The position numbers were made by a program, and so were the translations under genes. A DNA stretch of 64,000 nucleotides from Anthostomella pinea (Eukaryota; Ascomycota; Sordariomycetes; Xylariales; Xylariaceae). Position 1 is the stretch's first letter. Every line of letters starts with the position of its first letter. Positions 32,402 through 44,376 of the stretch are shown here, in pieces. The stretch covers positions 2,914,001 to 2,978,000 of the forward strand of contig CAUWAG010000010.1 of NCBI GenBank assembly GCA_963556695.1, written 5' to 3'. The notes under the pieces are model-generated. The model saw only the letters and a program-made list of their open reading frames with translations. It had not been told where the DNA came from and ran no database searches.

Positions 32402-35400
32402 CTAGGAGAAGTCAACAGTCCAGTCAGCACCGATACTGGCTCCGACACGTCCCAAGATCGCAAACGCAGCTCGACTACCATCCGCCTTGAAGTACTCAAG
32501 CTTGACTGTGGACTTCTTTCCACCAGCCTCCACCTGGACTTCCTTCTTCTTGGACCACGACGCAGGGGCGCCGACGATGATAACCTTGTCGACGGCCACG
32601 TTGTGCATACGTTTCAGCCAGTCACCCTCTTTCACGCTCTTGGCTCCACGACCTTCGGCATCTGTAGACGCCAACGTTGATCCGTTTAGCTTGAAGGTTC
32701 GGTGGATATACTGCCCCTTTTCATAGTCGAATGAATCGCCGTCGTCAATATACAGCTCACCCTCCGCGCGTCCATGCTTGTCGAGCGCAACCACAAGAGT
32801 GTAGTCGTCGAATTTCATCAGTTGGGCAGAGCGGCGCGGTATGTCGCGCCGAGGGAAGATGTGACCTCCTCGCATGAGGATGGGGATGTTCTCAAGTGGT
32901 GCTTCCGCGGTCAAGTTCTTGCCCTTCGTCGTAGAGAGTTTGTTGTAGGTGAAGTAGTCGTAGTACACTTCGTCATCGGGAATATAAATCTCTTGGGTAT
33001 TCTTATCCTGTTCGACAACGGGCTTGACCAGGATACCGGTCGAACCAAGGAAAAATTGGTCGTCTACGGCAAAGCCAGCCTCTTCGCTTGGATGAGTCCA
33101 ATACATTGGGCGAATGACGGGGCTACCATCTTGATTGGCCTGATAGAATGCAGTGTACCAGGAAGGAAGTAGAGTATAACGGAGGCGGAGAGCTGCTGTA
33201 GCGATAGACCGGTAGGGTTCCGCAAGCATGAAGGGCTCCCGTCGACGAGCGTCAATGTGGGCATGCCCACGGAAGAATGGGTAAAACGAGCCAGCTTGGT
33301 ACCAACGGACCTGCAACTCCTGCTCGGGGTTACCAAAGAAGCCACCGACATCAGCACCGGCGAAGGGAAAGCCTGAGATACCCTGGTTGAGAATCATTGG
33401 GACGGCTGCACCCAGGTGCTCCCAGCTAGCCTGATTATCGCCTGTCCACATTGCGCCAAGACGCTGCGAGCCGGCATAGAATGATCTAGTCAGGACGAAT
33501 GGGCGTCGGAGCTCGCCCTTCTTACGAGACATGAGAGCCTCAAAGGTGGCATTGTGAAAGGTCATGCCGTTTATGTTGTGTACATCACGGTGTTCCCAGT
33601 TGTCATGGTGTAGGTTGTCCTTTGGCATGGTGACCTCAGGTCCGTTAAACACCGATGGTTCGTTCATGTCATTCCAGAGCCAGGTGTTCTCCATGGTGCC
33701 CTTGAATTTGTCGTAGTTGAATAGGGAAGACCACCACTTGGTGGCGGCCGGGTTGAAGCAATCGACCCACATTGAAGAGCCAGGCCAGCACCAGCCGTCA
33801 AAGTCTTTGCCGTCCTTGTTCTTGACGGCCAAGCCCTTGGATTTGAGCTCGTCAGAGACCGAGTAGCCGCCCACGTTTTTGATGTGGGGGTCGATGATTA
33901 CTACCAGCTTCCTACCATGTTCGTCCAGGTGTTGACCCATGGCCATCGGATCCTTGAACATGTCGTAGTCCCAGCTGAAGTACTTCTTGTCGTCGGTGTA
34001 TTCAATGTCGAGCCAGATTACGTCGTATGGAATCTTGTAACGGTCCATCTTACGATCGACCTCTTTGACATCATCATCCGAGACGTAATTCCACCGGCAC
34101 TGGTGGTAACCGATGGAGAATTCCTGGGGCATGGCAGTCGTCCCAGTCAGCTCCCCATAGCTCTTGGTCACGTGCTTGGGAGTAGGACCAAGGAAAACAA
34201 AGACATCCATCAGTCCAGATTCAGATATCCAGTGCGTGTGGGTATTCGTCTTGGCTCCGATGCCTAGCGACAATGGGTTCTTGGATTCCTTGGCTTTGGT
34301 GATGTCGATCCAGGTCTCGGCAGCGTTGAGCCAGAATACACCAACAGTCGAGTCTTTGCGCTGGGCCTGCATAAATGGGATGGCGCCGTACAAGGTCATC
34401 GGGCTGTCCAGAACGTACTCAAATACATCCGAGTTGTACAGGCGGTAGGGTTCGGTATGGGCGCCATCGCCGCCTCTGGTCTCCTTTAGCGAAAGCGGCC
34501 CGGAGTGCTCTGGGATACCATAGACGTGTTCGTAGCCGAAGAAGGTAACGTCGAGAGCAACACTCTCAGGACCACGGGGTTTCGAGTCGGTATTGCCTCC
34601 AAAAGTCTCCTCCCACCAAGTGCTTTCATCCTCTGAAGGGTTGACTGCAACAGTGTCCTCCTTGTTCTCCTCGTCTTTCTGCTCCTCTTCGCCTTCCTCA
34701 CCCTCTTTCTTTTCGGGTGCTGGTTTCTCGACCTTGGGGCGCCAGTGTTCCAAGTTCATCAACCCTCGATCATTGAGCTTGATCTGGGACTCCCCACCTC
34801 GCTTGAACTCAATGGAGTAGGGTTCGAATCTGATGTCGGCTTCGAATGTGAAGTCGGGACCGTATTGAATCTTCATTCCTGTCTTGCCTTCGTGCGAGAC
34901 CTTGGCATTGGTGTCGACAGCCAGTCCACCAACGATTGCCCACTTCTCTGCTTCATTGTAGCGCTCCTTCCTGGCACCACTGTTGTGTCGGAGATCGATA
35001 GATTTCTCTTTTCTGACCTGTTCGTCGACCGTGACTCGGGCGGTGCCGGACTTGAGGAAGGAGATGATAATGGGTAATTCGGCGGTGGTGCCTTGGTCGT
35101 CAATCGTCTTCAATACGGTCGCTTGAAATTGACCATCCTTGAACGAGGCCAGCTCGAAGGGGATCTTGTATGGTGCTACCCATGATGAACCTTGGGCAAC
35201 GGCAGTGTCGGCATATGCTCTGTTTCGTTTACAGAAGCCCGACTGGTGGCACTTCTTGAAATCGTTTTCCTTTACCGCAACTGGATCCAGTTAACACATT
35301 AACACACTTTCACATGGAAGTGGTCCATACGCCGCAAGCGGCAGTGATAGAGGGCTAGTACACATACCAGCAGGAGTGAAAAGCGAAGAGAATACAGTGC

Positions 35401-35452
35401 ATATACACAACAGAGCTGGCCAGCCCAGCGATAGCTGACCCAAGTTGCGCAT
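32402..35452 (-). CDS. Glucosidase II alpha subunit (GH31), ER
   Basis: Exons are 35452-35368 and 35280-32402 (2964 nt, 987 aa), with intron GTATGT...CCAG. Exon 1 encodes a signal peptide (MRNLGQLSLGWPALLCICTV), and exon 2 starts with the family block KENDFKKCHQSGFCKRNRAYAD. The GH31 nucleophile motif WNDMNEPSVF has its Asp near residue 566, and the acid/base MWTGDNQASW near 643. An acidic Glu/Lys-rich insert (about 215-240) is typical of fungal homologues. The enzyme trims the two inner glucoses from N-glycans in the ER and feeds the calnexin cycle, working with a beta subunit not encoded here. Length and domain order match yeast Rot2-type proteins. Confidence 0.95.
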
Positions 35453-36120
35453 CTTGAAGCCGTGGGTTGCTCCCCGAGGGCGACTGTCGGGAGCGAATCA
35501 AACACGTCGCACAAGGAGGGAAGGGCAGATCAGATCATGGAAGTAGAGGGACTCCGATGTGATGGGAGTCGAATCAATTGCCTCGCACAGTTACAGGCAA
35601 CAGGCGATGAATGGTGTCTGGTCGTACTGATAGCAATGTGCGAGACGAGAGGCGGTGGGATTCGGCCGATGAATGCTGTGACAGCTGTCCGGTCTGGGCT
35701 TTGGTGATATCGGATCGATGAAGCTGGAGCTTCCCCAATTCAGGCTGGGGCTGGGGCGCCTGCCCCGCGGCGGTGCAATTGGGATCCCTGTATAGAATTG
35801 AACCCTGAAAGCCAAGCCCCTGACAATCCTCAGCTCTCAGCCACTTGCATGAGCCACACCAAATCGACTCAGTATCGAATAGGCCTGAGGCAGAACAGGT
35901 CGCCATGGACATAACCAAATGCTTTGCAGTGGAATAAGGATCACTTTGGAGCCCCTTTGAATAATTTTCCCCGTCGTCTTGAATTGGAAACTCACATCAG
36001 CCCAGCGACATCATTGGAACTCGTTTTTCAACTGCTCTGCCAAGCAATTCTTACTTCACCTCTAAACCCAATTCACACAGTCTTCAACGACGTAACAGGG
36101 GCAGGCCTCACAGTGTTCCA
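35453..36120. other. Divergent promoter region, glucosidase II / NDP kinase
   Basis: No gene supported. It includes CT-rich and GC-rich blocks upstream of the kinase transcript. Confidence 0.4.
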
Positions 36121-36501
36121 ATGGCACCAGCTACAGCCAGCACAGCCAGCAGTAGCGGCAGCACCAGCCCGAAACCCAATCATGGCCCGCCAAAGCATCA
36201 GATCCAGCCCCGGCCCCGCCGTGGCCTCCGTCACCCCGCCCTCTGTGTTTTCTTCACCACCATCTGGCTTGTGTTTTTCCTGCTCTTCATCCTCCCCTGG
36301 CAAGTTCACGATCGTCAAGGCTGGAATTTCTCCAAAAGCGTCAAACACGACTACAACACCTACAAGGGAGCTCTAGGCAGTCTCTTTACCTCGCCCGCAT
36401 CATCACCCGAGCATCCAATTCCAGGATCTCTCTCCGTCACAACTACCCCGCCATCACCAGATTCAATTCTTGAAAAGGCGGTGCCAGAACCCGAATTCAA
36501 G

Positions 36502-37338
36502 ATGTCGACCGAACAGACGTGAGTCGCCGTCCAAAGCCTGCCCTCGCCTCTCTCCATGGGATGCTGACTGTCATCTTCAGCTTCATTGCTATCAAGCCTG
36601 ATGGCGTCCAGGTACATCGCCTTGACGAGCCCGAATACCTTTGACGATCACCGCTAACCCCACCATCCAGCGTGGCCTTGTTGGCTCCATCATCGGCCGC
36701 TTCGAGGCCCGTGGGTGAGTACATACCTACTGTCACGAACGTTTACAATGCATTCGGTACTAATTAACGTCCTCTCGCAGATACAAGCTTGTCGCCATCA
36801 AGCTGACCACCCCCGGCAAGGCCCACCTCGAGAAGCACTGTTCGTCATCTCCGATCCAGCACCCGCCCTCTATTTGAGGTAGACTAACACGAATTGACGA
36901 CAGACGAGGACCTCAGCGACAAGCCCTTCTTCGCTGGCCTGGTTGAGTGTACGTCAACGCTACACCATCCCGTCCATTGAGCAGTACTGACTGGATATCA
37001 GACATGAACAGCGGCCCCATTTGCGCCATGGTCTGGGAGGGCCGTGACGCCGTCAAGACTGGCCGAAGTACGTTGACTTCCCTGTCTCCTACATCATACA
37101 ACTCGTATCGTGCTGGTAGCTAACCACAGTGTTTGCAGCTCTCCTCGGCGCCACCAACCCCCTTGCCTCCGCCCCCGGTACCATCCGTGGTGACTTCGCC
37201 ATCGACGTCGGTCGCAACGTCTGCCACGGCTCCGACAGCGTCGAGAACGCCAAGAAGGAGATCGCTCTCTGGTTCAAGGAGGGCGAGGTCCAAAGCTGGG
37301 AGAGCGCCCAGGCCAAGTGGATCTACGAGAAGGCGTAA
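36502..37338 (+). CDS. ndk1: Nucleoside diphosphate kinase, seven exons
   Basis: Exons are 36502-36518, 36581-36611, 36671-36714, 36781-36839, 36904-36948, 37002-37067 and 37139-37338 (462 nt, 153 aa). All introns are short GT-AG and all phases fit. The protein reads [18 protein letters not shown] at the start and has the active-site block NVCHGSDS with the phosphorylated His at 117. The length is exactly that of canonical NDP kinase, which transfers phosphate between nucleoside tri- and diphosphates through a phospho-His. The ATG at 36502 has a purine at -3. The frame stays open upstream to an ATG at 36121, which would add 127 residues including a hydrophobic helix; see findings. Confidence 0.95.
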
Positions 37339-37524
37339 ATACCTCCAGATGAAGGTATATACAGCACGCAATAGACAAGCTCGGGCCGTTCACGGGACGC
37401 AACGTGCCACAATAGCACAGTCATAGAGCAAAGGAACAAAAAACGGAACCTGGAGTGAAGATCTTCCTCTATTTGCAGTAGTCTACATGCATGTACAAGT
37501 GATCTTCCCATCAGGGCTAGCTCC

Positions 37525-38505
37525 CTAGGTTCCCCAGCGCTTCTTGAATATCGTCCGTCTAAAACCCACGAATCCCCTCGCGAGCCATGGTGTCAACCAC
37601 AAACTCAATGCTATGCGAGGCACAAGCAGCATCTTGGTAATGGTGTAGGCGGCCGCGATCTGGATGCCGACCTTGTAGCCCCTCTCCGTATTATCAAACG
37701 TAACGGCCTTCTTGACCTTCTGCCACGCCGTCCTCGCCATCTTCCTACCCTCGTCGGCTCCCTCTGCCGCGACAACGCCAGCACCCACGCTCTCAGCGTC
37801 TTCCTTGCCCTTCCCCCTGAACCTCGTCATCCACCCCTTCACCCACCCCGTCCCCCTGCCCTCCCTCTTCTCCCGCTCAATCTCCCCCTTCAACTCCCCC
37901 TCCAGTCTCTCCTCGCCCTCCCGCCCATCCCGCCCATCGCCACTACCACGTCCATCGCCGTCCTCCCCACCCTTGGCCCCCCTCCCCAGCCCATACCACC
38001 CCTTCCGCCGAAACCAGCGCGCATACTTCTGCAGCCCCTCCTCGGCCCACTCGGCCCACGGCCCCAGCACCCACGCCGTCGGCACCCAGTCCATGGTATA
38101 AAACAGGTACGTCAGGCCAAACAGCGGCCCGATGGCCGTGATCTCGTGTAATACCAGAAAGGCGCCGACGTGCGACAGGGGCGCCGAGCGCAGGCGCGCG
38201 AAGGTCGGGTGTAGGTGGGCGGGGAGCCAGCGTTGGGCGCGGTGGAGGATGGTGTTTAGGCGGGAGTGTTGTTTGCGCGCGGCGGCTTCGGCTGTGGCTG
38301 AGGAGGAGGAGGAGGAGGTGGACGAGGAGGAGTTGTTGGGCGGTGGTTTGGAGGGGTTTGGGTCTGTGGATTGGAAACGCTGGTTTCGCGCGCGTAGGAG
38401 GTGGCGCGATAGTGGTGATGTCGGCTGCGTGGTGCGTGGGAGCGCGGATGTCGAGCTCGTGAGGGAGAGGACTTGTCGGCGCCAGAGCGCGCTGGTGAAC
38501 GACAT
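37525..38505 (-). CDS. Mitochondrial membrane protein with DUF1279-like domain
   Basis: A 326-aa ORF from the ATG at 38505 (MSFTSALWRRQVL). The frame is open further upstream, but this start gives a typical mitochondrial presequence: Arg/Ser-rich, no acidic residues, with RARNQRFQS. A Ser/Pro linker follows, then the conserved HPTFARLRSAPLSHVGAFLVLHEITAIGPLFGLTYLFYTMDW helix pair, which is DUF1279/FAM210-like. There is a long charged Gly/Arg/Glu linker and a C-terminal block, ERGYKVGIQIAAAYTITKMLLVPRIALS. FAM210-type proteins sit in the inner membrane and affect mitochondrial translation; the fungal role is inferred. The gene is convergent with the NDP kinase gene, 186 bp apart. Confidence 0.75.
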   Translation of the reverse strand: MSFTSALWRRQVLSLTSSTSALPRTTQPTSPLSRHLLRARNQRFQSTDPNPSKPPPNNSSSSTSSSSSSATAEAAARKQHSRLNTILHRAQRWLPAHLHPTFARLRSAPLSHVGAFLVLHEITAIGPLFGLTYLFYTMDWVPTAWVLGPWAEWAEEGLQKYARWFRRKGWYGLGRGAKGGEDGDGRGSGDGRDGREGEERLEGELKGEIEREKREGRGTGWVKGWMTRFRGKGKEDAESVGAGVVAAEGADEGRKMARTAWQKVKKAVTFDNTERGYKVGIQIAAAYTITKMLLVPRIALSLWLTPWLARGFVGFRRTIFKKRWGT

Positions 38506-38905
38506 GTTTGCCGCTGCTGGAAAGCCGCGGGGCGCGGCAATTGGAGGACTGTCGTGGCTGGCCGGAGAGAAGATGGCCCTGGGGATGGTATGATGAACGG
38601 CTTTGGGTAGGTATACAGAGGCTTTTTGCGCTCTCTGGAAGCTGTCGTGTGCATTCACGTATGTGGTTGTCAAGATTGGGTGGGATGTTTTCGTGCAGTA
38701 TCCGTTCTCCCTGGGCTTGAGCAATGTGGGGACCAATGACGTCTAACGTGTCGATACTTTTCAGCTGTCCGCCTCATAGCGAAAGGGGCATTTTACATGT
38801 ACACGCAAATAGGGGTACAAATCGACCCTCCTCGGTGCTCATCTTGTATGGATGATTTCTGCCGTGTCTGCTTTTCAGGTCTATCATTCGCATTTCACGT
38901 GTCCC

Positions 38906-39914
38906 TCACTCCGGGAACTGCGCCCCTAACCCCGGAACCAGCATGTCCTCCGCCTGCATCCCCTTGCCCTCGACCAGCACGCCCGCCTTGCGCAGAATGC
39001 CCATAACGCTGTGGACGACCTTCAAGTCCACTCCCTTTGTCTTACCTGCAAACCGCACAGTTTTCAGCCACTCGCGCGCGTCCTCTTCCGAATAATCGAG
39101 CGCCGTGCTGATATACTGCACCGCCTCATCGTGATGCTCGTCGAAGTACTTGGCGCCCTGATCTAGCTTCGCAAACAAGTCCATGATTCTGGGGTCAGCG
39201 GGCTGCTTGCTGTCCCCATCACCTCTCAGGAGCTTGGTCGAGGCTACGATCTTCCAGCTGGGCCAGGGCGTGTAGATCTCGCCGACGCGGCGGATCTCGC
39301 CCGAGTCGTAGTACCGCTTGGATGTGAAGTGCTCCCACATGAAGAAGTCGGCCGTGCCGTCGTTGACGGCCTGGCGCAGGTTGGCGAAGTTGTGCAGGAT
39401 CTTGAAGTCTGAGTAGGGAGGTGAAGGTGGGCTGCTGGACGATGAGGAGAGCCAGCCCTGCTCGTCCGCTAGCACGTAGCCCATTACTTGACTGCCCGAG
39501 CCCAGGCGCGAGATGCCGATCTTTGAGCCCTTGAGCGAGAATATCGATGTGATCTCGGGACGCTTGGCGCCAGTTGAGATCGCCCAGCCTGTGGTTTCAT
39601 CAGTTCTTGCTTTGTAAGTTCAATCTGTGGGAGGGTAGGGAAGAGGTACATAGTGGTGTCTCGACGTAGGTCCCAACAATGCGATACCCGCCATCGTCTG
39701 TGACATCCTCCTTGCCGAGACCCGCCACCCAGGCTTCGGTCAGTCCAATGCCGACGTCGATCTCGCCAGATCGGATAGCTGTGATCATGTGTCCGGTACC
39801 AGAAGGGAACGGGACCAGCTTGGCGGACAGCCCGAAGTGCTTCTCGGCAAAGTGAATCGGGGTGGAGAAGTGCTCCGGTACGAAGCCGACGCGGAGGGGT
39901 TGTGAGTCGGCCAT
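38906..39914 (-). CDS. Periplasmic-binding-fold (type II) protein, NMT1/THI5-like
   Basis: Exons are 39914-39650 and 39588-38906 (948 nt, 315 aa), with intron GTACCT...CACAG. The protein starts MADSQPLRVGFVPEHFSTPIHF and contains FPSGTGHMITAIRSGEIDVGIGLTEAWVAGLG, then ADFFMWEHFTSKRYYDSGEIRRVGEIYTPWPSW. This is the fold of ABC-transporter substrate-binding proteins and the Thi5/NMT1 group, here without signal peptide. Cytosolic fungal members have no agreed function. The Thi5 suicide-substrate His/Cys pattern is not apparent, so I would not call it thiamine pyrimidine synthase. A Ser-rich insert (SSSSSSPPSPP) is specific to this copy. Confidence 0.8.
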
Positions 39915-39935
39915 TTTATTAACTGTTGTCGCCAC

Positions 39936-40450
39936 CAGTATCTGTAGATTCCGATCGTATGTCTTGTGTGCGTCTTTGGTATGGTGGCCAGGTACATATG
40001 TATGAGAGACAGACTACGATTGAAGCTGCGACGAGACGTTTGCGGCTCTTACGTACTTGCTACATCAGATCTGGATGAGCGGGTACGAAGTGCCGGCACT
40101 TGTGGGGCAGCCCCGGGTGGGGGCAGCGGGCGGCTACCCCTTTTACAAAACCGGCCGAGCAAGGGGCAGGAGCATAAACTGGAATTTGCAATGTGGTACG
40201 GGCTATTTAATGTCATCATCATACCTCACGAGTGGATTGGCAGCAAGGGAGGTCCTTTCAATGGTCACCACATTTTCTTTTCCTCTTACTACTAAACGGA
40301 CAGCTATCGAGCGAGATTCTTCGGATGCAAAGGAGTCGCGAACAATCACATTTTTGATGACACTGGGGAAGAACTCTATGATTCTGTAGCTCACAGAATC
40401 AAGCGGAACCGATTCAGTGGGAAAACTCATCTGCAACTTTTCTATCACCG
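39936..40450. other. Upstream region of the binding-fold gene
   Basis: No coding supported. The promoter of the minus-strand gene should lie here. Confidence 0.35.
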
Positions 40451-40920
40451 TCAACAGTCATGGTACAGAGTGATATTTGCCAGGATCCTTGCAGCGGCAT
40501 CCACGGTGTCGTTCTCGAGAGTTAGGGTGTATGATGCATGGCCCCTTCTGTCGAGCCCAAAGCCTGAAGAGGACTTTAAGCACTTCCATCCGTTCAAATT
40601 GAAAGTGGCATTGGTATTGGCGTTACCATTCGACTCTCTGGAAATTATGGGAAACTGGATGATTTGGAATGCCGGTTTGCACTCGACCTTGTCTTCTTCG
40701 AGATTACTATCGCAGCCTTTCGGGGAAATGAGACCCATAGACCCGTGCCTAAGAAGTTCGGCAGCATACCCTTCGTGCATGGATCCCCAACAGAAATCTC
40801 TCGGATCTCGAGTTCCTTCAGTGAAGGGAAGTGCTTTGGGCGAACGGACATGGTGAAATTCATACTCTGTTCTTCATGAGACACTTCAGATGATGCCTCT
40901 GGGAGTTGGCTTACCTCCAA
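40451..40920 (-). pseudogene. Fragmentary gene with a leucine-rich-repeat-like stretch
   Basis: Two overlapping minus-strand frames give HFPSLKELEIREISVGDP, a pattern seen in the LRR part of fungal F-box proteins, and a second piece ending TLENDTVDAAARILAN. A GTAAGC donor sits at the upper edge (near 40915). I cannot assemble a full product. It may be a decayed F-box/LRR gene or an unannotated gene with several introns. Confidence 0.25.
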
Positions 40921-41259
40921 TTATATCCTCTGGGCGGAAAGCGCGATAACGATAGTTTCTAGGACTGTCGCAATTCGACTGCTGGTGACCTCAGAAATGA
41001 CTTTATTGTTGTACAGAGTTGTAGATCGTGATCTGATAGCTTGTAGATGGTGGTTTGCGGTGGCGGAAGATCGGGCAGCAGGTAGCGGATTGCGTGTGTT
41101 TTCCTTGAGAGAATCAAGAAGGTGGTTGCTGTGTTGAGATTTGTTGTACATGAAGAGGAAAGGAAACTATGAAGCTAGCTAAAAGACATGATCTGTCGTG
41201 GTGGTGGTTCTTCCAGACATATGTTGCCAATGTGGCGGGATCGGATGTGGTCGTACCAC

Positions 41260-41676
41260 TCACTGTGCGTCAATTCCTTGGGACACTCGGCGCATCGGCG
41301 GTCTCGTTGTTGGCCTCTTCCGGCCCCCATTGCCTGTCCTGTATATATATAGGGGTTGACCACTGGCGCTGTGGGTCTGTCTTCTAGTGCCGTGACAAGG
41401 ACCACCTGCCTTGTTTCTCTCAGACGCTTTCTTGGTCAATTGAGGGACGGCGATGACGATGAGCTCAATGCTGCCAAGGTGAGAGAATAGCAGCGTCAGA
41501 GTGTTCTTGATGCCGGCGTAAGTCTGTAGAGCTCGCCAGTCGATAGCAATCACCTGCGCAGCGGAGAAAGGCTTGAGGGCTCGAAGACCATCTTGGAGGC
41601 CACTCTGGGAACCTTGGGCTTCATGCTTCCCAAGCTTGTGGAAGCGGGTGTCGGCCCGGTTGTAGGCCAAGGCCAT
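41260..41676 (-). pseudogene. 2EXR-like fragment
   Basis: The frame reads MALAYNRADTRFHKLG, then QVIAIDWRALQTYAG, then LGSIELIVIAVPQ. This order (residues after the EXR motif, a W-containing strand, a hydrophobic strand) resembles the C-terminal half of 2EXR-domain proteins. The N-terminal half is not found intact. An acidic piece at 42089-41871 may belong to the same relic. Weak call. Confidence 0.3.
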
Positions 41677-42569
41677 CTCTCGCTCCGTGATGCCCGGAGA
41701 GCAGGGAGATCAAAAATGCCGGAACTTCAGTGCCGTTGTCGCTGCTTCTGTCGCTGAAGATTCACGTTAGTATATGGACTCCGAACACTACCACCAAGGA
41801 CAAGAGTCCATAACAGAAAAGGGCGACGAAAAGCACAAAGAAAACAACGCAGGCTATCAACGGAGATGATTCAATTGTTTACCTTGGCCAGAGAGAATTC
41901 GGACTTGGAGGTAGCAGCGTCGGAATCGTAGCTTCGGAAATCGCAGCGTGCTAGTTGATCGTCCTCTTCCTCCTCGCCCTCTTCGGCGTCGCCCTCTTCA
42001 GCGTCGTCCTCTTCTATGTAACCGCGCAAGGTATCCTGAACTGATTTGCCGAGGGCAGACCAGTTCACCAGGGTATCCTCCAAGCGCAAGACGGTCTTCT
42101 TGTGCTCCTCGTTGCGAATCCTCCACAGTTACCCCGCCGTCGGAAAGGAGATGAACAAAGGAAATCGTGGGTCTCGTGAAAAGTTTTAGTACACACTCTC
42201 CTCGTCTGCCCCCTGAGAAATCATGGAAGGCGTCGAGATTGATATGGGGTGTCCGGAAGAAGTTCTTGTCAGATCACCGTGCAAGGGAGCGGTCCTGTCC
42301 ATGGACGATTGCTTGATTGCTGACATGTTGTCGGGGCCGATGAGCAAGGTCTCTTGCCCTGATTTATTGTCGCGGCTGCTTTTGGTGACGGTTAGTAGAC
42401 AGTCAAGGTGATGATTTGCAAGTGGACAAGCACTTTTCTGTCGGCCGATCCATGGTTTCATGCAGACGGTGATCTGTGCGGATGAAAACTGGGGTTGTGT
42501 TGTCCTTGTCCTACAAGGTTGCCATACCAGCTTTGGGGAAGAGGTGAGTAGGAAAGAATGGGGGAACAA

Positions 42570-43479
42570 CCTGGAGTATTTCTGACATTCTTCTAGTTAG
42601 TCGAGTGCGGACCGGAAGAAGAGAGTGGGGATTTGTCACAGTTCGACTGCTGGTGACACCAGAAACGACTTTGTTGATGTAAGTAAAGAAGGAAGAAAAC
42701 TATAAAGAGACGACCAGTGGATGGTTTAACTGGCTTGACAAGGGCCGGGAGAAAGGTACTCAGAGTATGGTGTTCAGCCTCTATTTTTGCTTGCACCAGC
42801 TCGTAGCTGAGAAAAGTTTTTGGCTACAGGGGGTTTTGCTTGAGAAGCACTAGTACCCTTGCAACTGGGCAACGAACAGTCTGGGGAGTTCGCTGGATGA
42901 TAGCCTGGGACTTTTCCGTTCTGGTGGCCCTTTGCCTCAGCAACAATGCCAATGCCCCAGTCAGCACAACACAGGACAGATGACATTACTGCAATCCCAA
43001 GTCACCAGCTGAAAAGAAAGCATCTTCTTTCAGTAGGCTCTCGAGCTTCCTGAGCAATTGGATCTACGTACGTAGCTGAAGAAATAAGGTCCGCGCGGTG
43101 CACGCACAAGATACCCATCCCTCTCTATATGCCCATTACAGAGACCAAGGCTTCACTATCGCGGTCCATATCTTTTTCGGCTCCATCCGGATACCTCCAC
43201 ACACCATCATGTCAGGCCTCAGCCAACTTGATCTGCATTAACGGTCCGAGGAAGCGGACCGGAACCTTCAAATCCTCGAGACAGGTACGCCATTGTTCAC
43301 AAAAAGCCACATGCACAAGTCGGATGACCAAACATCTCCACGGAAGTCGATGCTAACCTGGCCGTGATGGACTTTTAGTGACCGAAGAGGCACCCCTTGA
43401 CAACCTTTGTTAACATCGGTTTTATCATCTGCAGATCTCACCGGCCGAACAGCCCTCGAATCCAGAAGCAGCGTCCCCC
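42570..43479. other. No supported gene
   Basis: Short frames without recognisable domain, between 2EXR relics. Confidence 0.35.
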
Positions 43480-43830
43480 CTATTCCACCAATTTACCCCT
43501 GAGATCCGCCGCTTAGTATGGAGAATGACATGGGAACCCCAATCGTCCTTCCTCGTTTACCTTGACCCAAGAACGATACCTCGATCACGAGCTACGAGAA
43601 GTGCCTCTAGGTTGTCCTTCTGGTGCCTGTGTCGGGCCACATCAACCAGGGGTCTCGAACTTGTCCTCCTTCTCCACTGGCAAGCCAGTTGCAGTGCAGC
43701 CCCTTGTTTCAGGCGACTACGATGGGGCTTCGTAAGGGGATGCCATATGATGTCAGATCAGCATGTCCCTCGCAGCTGGATACGCCGATCGCAGTTGAAT
43801 GGACAGCTCAGCGGAGTTTAATGACCATCC
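43480..43830 (+). pseudogene. Frameshifted 2EXR pseudogene
   Basis: The piece FHQFTPEIRRLVWRMTWEP matches, position for position, the FHFFSKLPSSVRRRIWRHTWEP of the intact gene at 46266. The next homologous block, MPVSGHINQGSR (intact copy: MPASGYVNQESR), is in a different frame, so at least one frameshift separates them. Downstream homology is not visible. A decayed paralogue of the neighbouring gene. Confidence 0.6.
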
Positions 43831-44223
43831 CCGTCGGGTTTCGTGTGGAAATGCCATACAAGTTCAGATCATCATATCCTTCACAGCTGGCTACTCGTCC
43901 ACGACCAACAAGCCCGAGGAGCGTGACGACGAAGACGATAATCAGGCTGAAGAAGACGTAGAAAGAAGAAACGAAGGCAATGCCGATGCCATTCTTGGTA
44001 ATGTAGATAAGGATGAAGAAGCTGAGAATGAACGCACCATCACCAAAATCCCGGACGGCCCCATCAAAACCACCACCACCGACATCAGATCTCACCAGGC
44101 GTCGGTGCACAAAGCCGACGGCAAGTACGGGAGAACGAGGCCAACCAATTTTTTCGTCGCCGATATACTCTATACCCTCCTCTAGTCGAAAGCAACGGCA
44201 AAGACAGACCAAGAGCGCCCATC

Positions 44224-44376
44224 ATGTCGTCCAACCGCACCCTTATGGACTGGAACGCGGATTTCCATGAGGACATCCTCATTGCGTACCAGAAGACCTT
44301 GAAGCCGAACCCTGCGCAGTTGGCTGCTATCGTGGCCTCTCTCCACGAGATGGGCTACACCTTTACAGGAAGATGA
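44224..44376 (+). pseudogene. Short HTH-like fragment, 50 codons
   Basis: The ORF reads MSSNRTLMDWNADFHEDILI and goes on to LAAIVASLHEMGYTFTGR before TGA. In many Pezizomycotina proteins a segment with the same WN..FHEDILIA and HEMGYTFT pattern continues into a QHIQKL helix, which is absent here. I take it as a truncated or frameshifted remnant. It could also be the first exon of a spliced gene. Confidence 0.4.

Noticed and set aside
37712..38101. Plus-strand Pro/Ser-rich frame
   Set aside because: Antisense shadow of the charged linker of the DUF1279-like gene; low complexity only.
38906..39914. Thiamine pyrimidine synthase (THI5/NMT1)
   Set aside because: The fold matches, but the His/Cys features of the suicide enzyme were not seen and the sequence fits a different, uncharacterised fungal subgroup.
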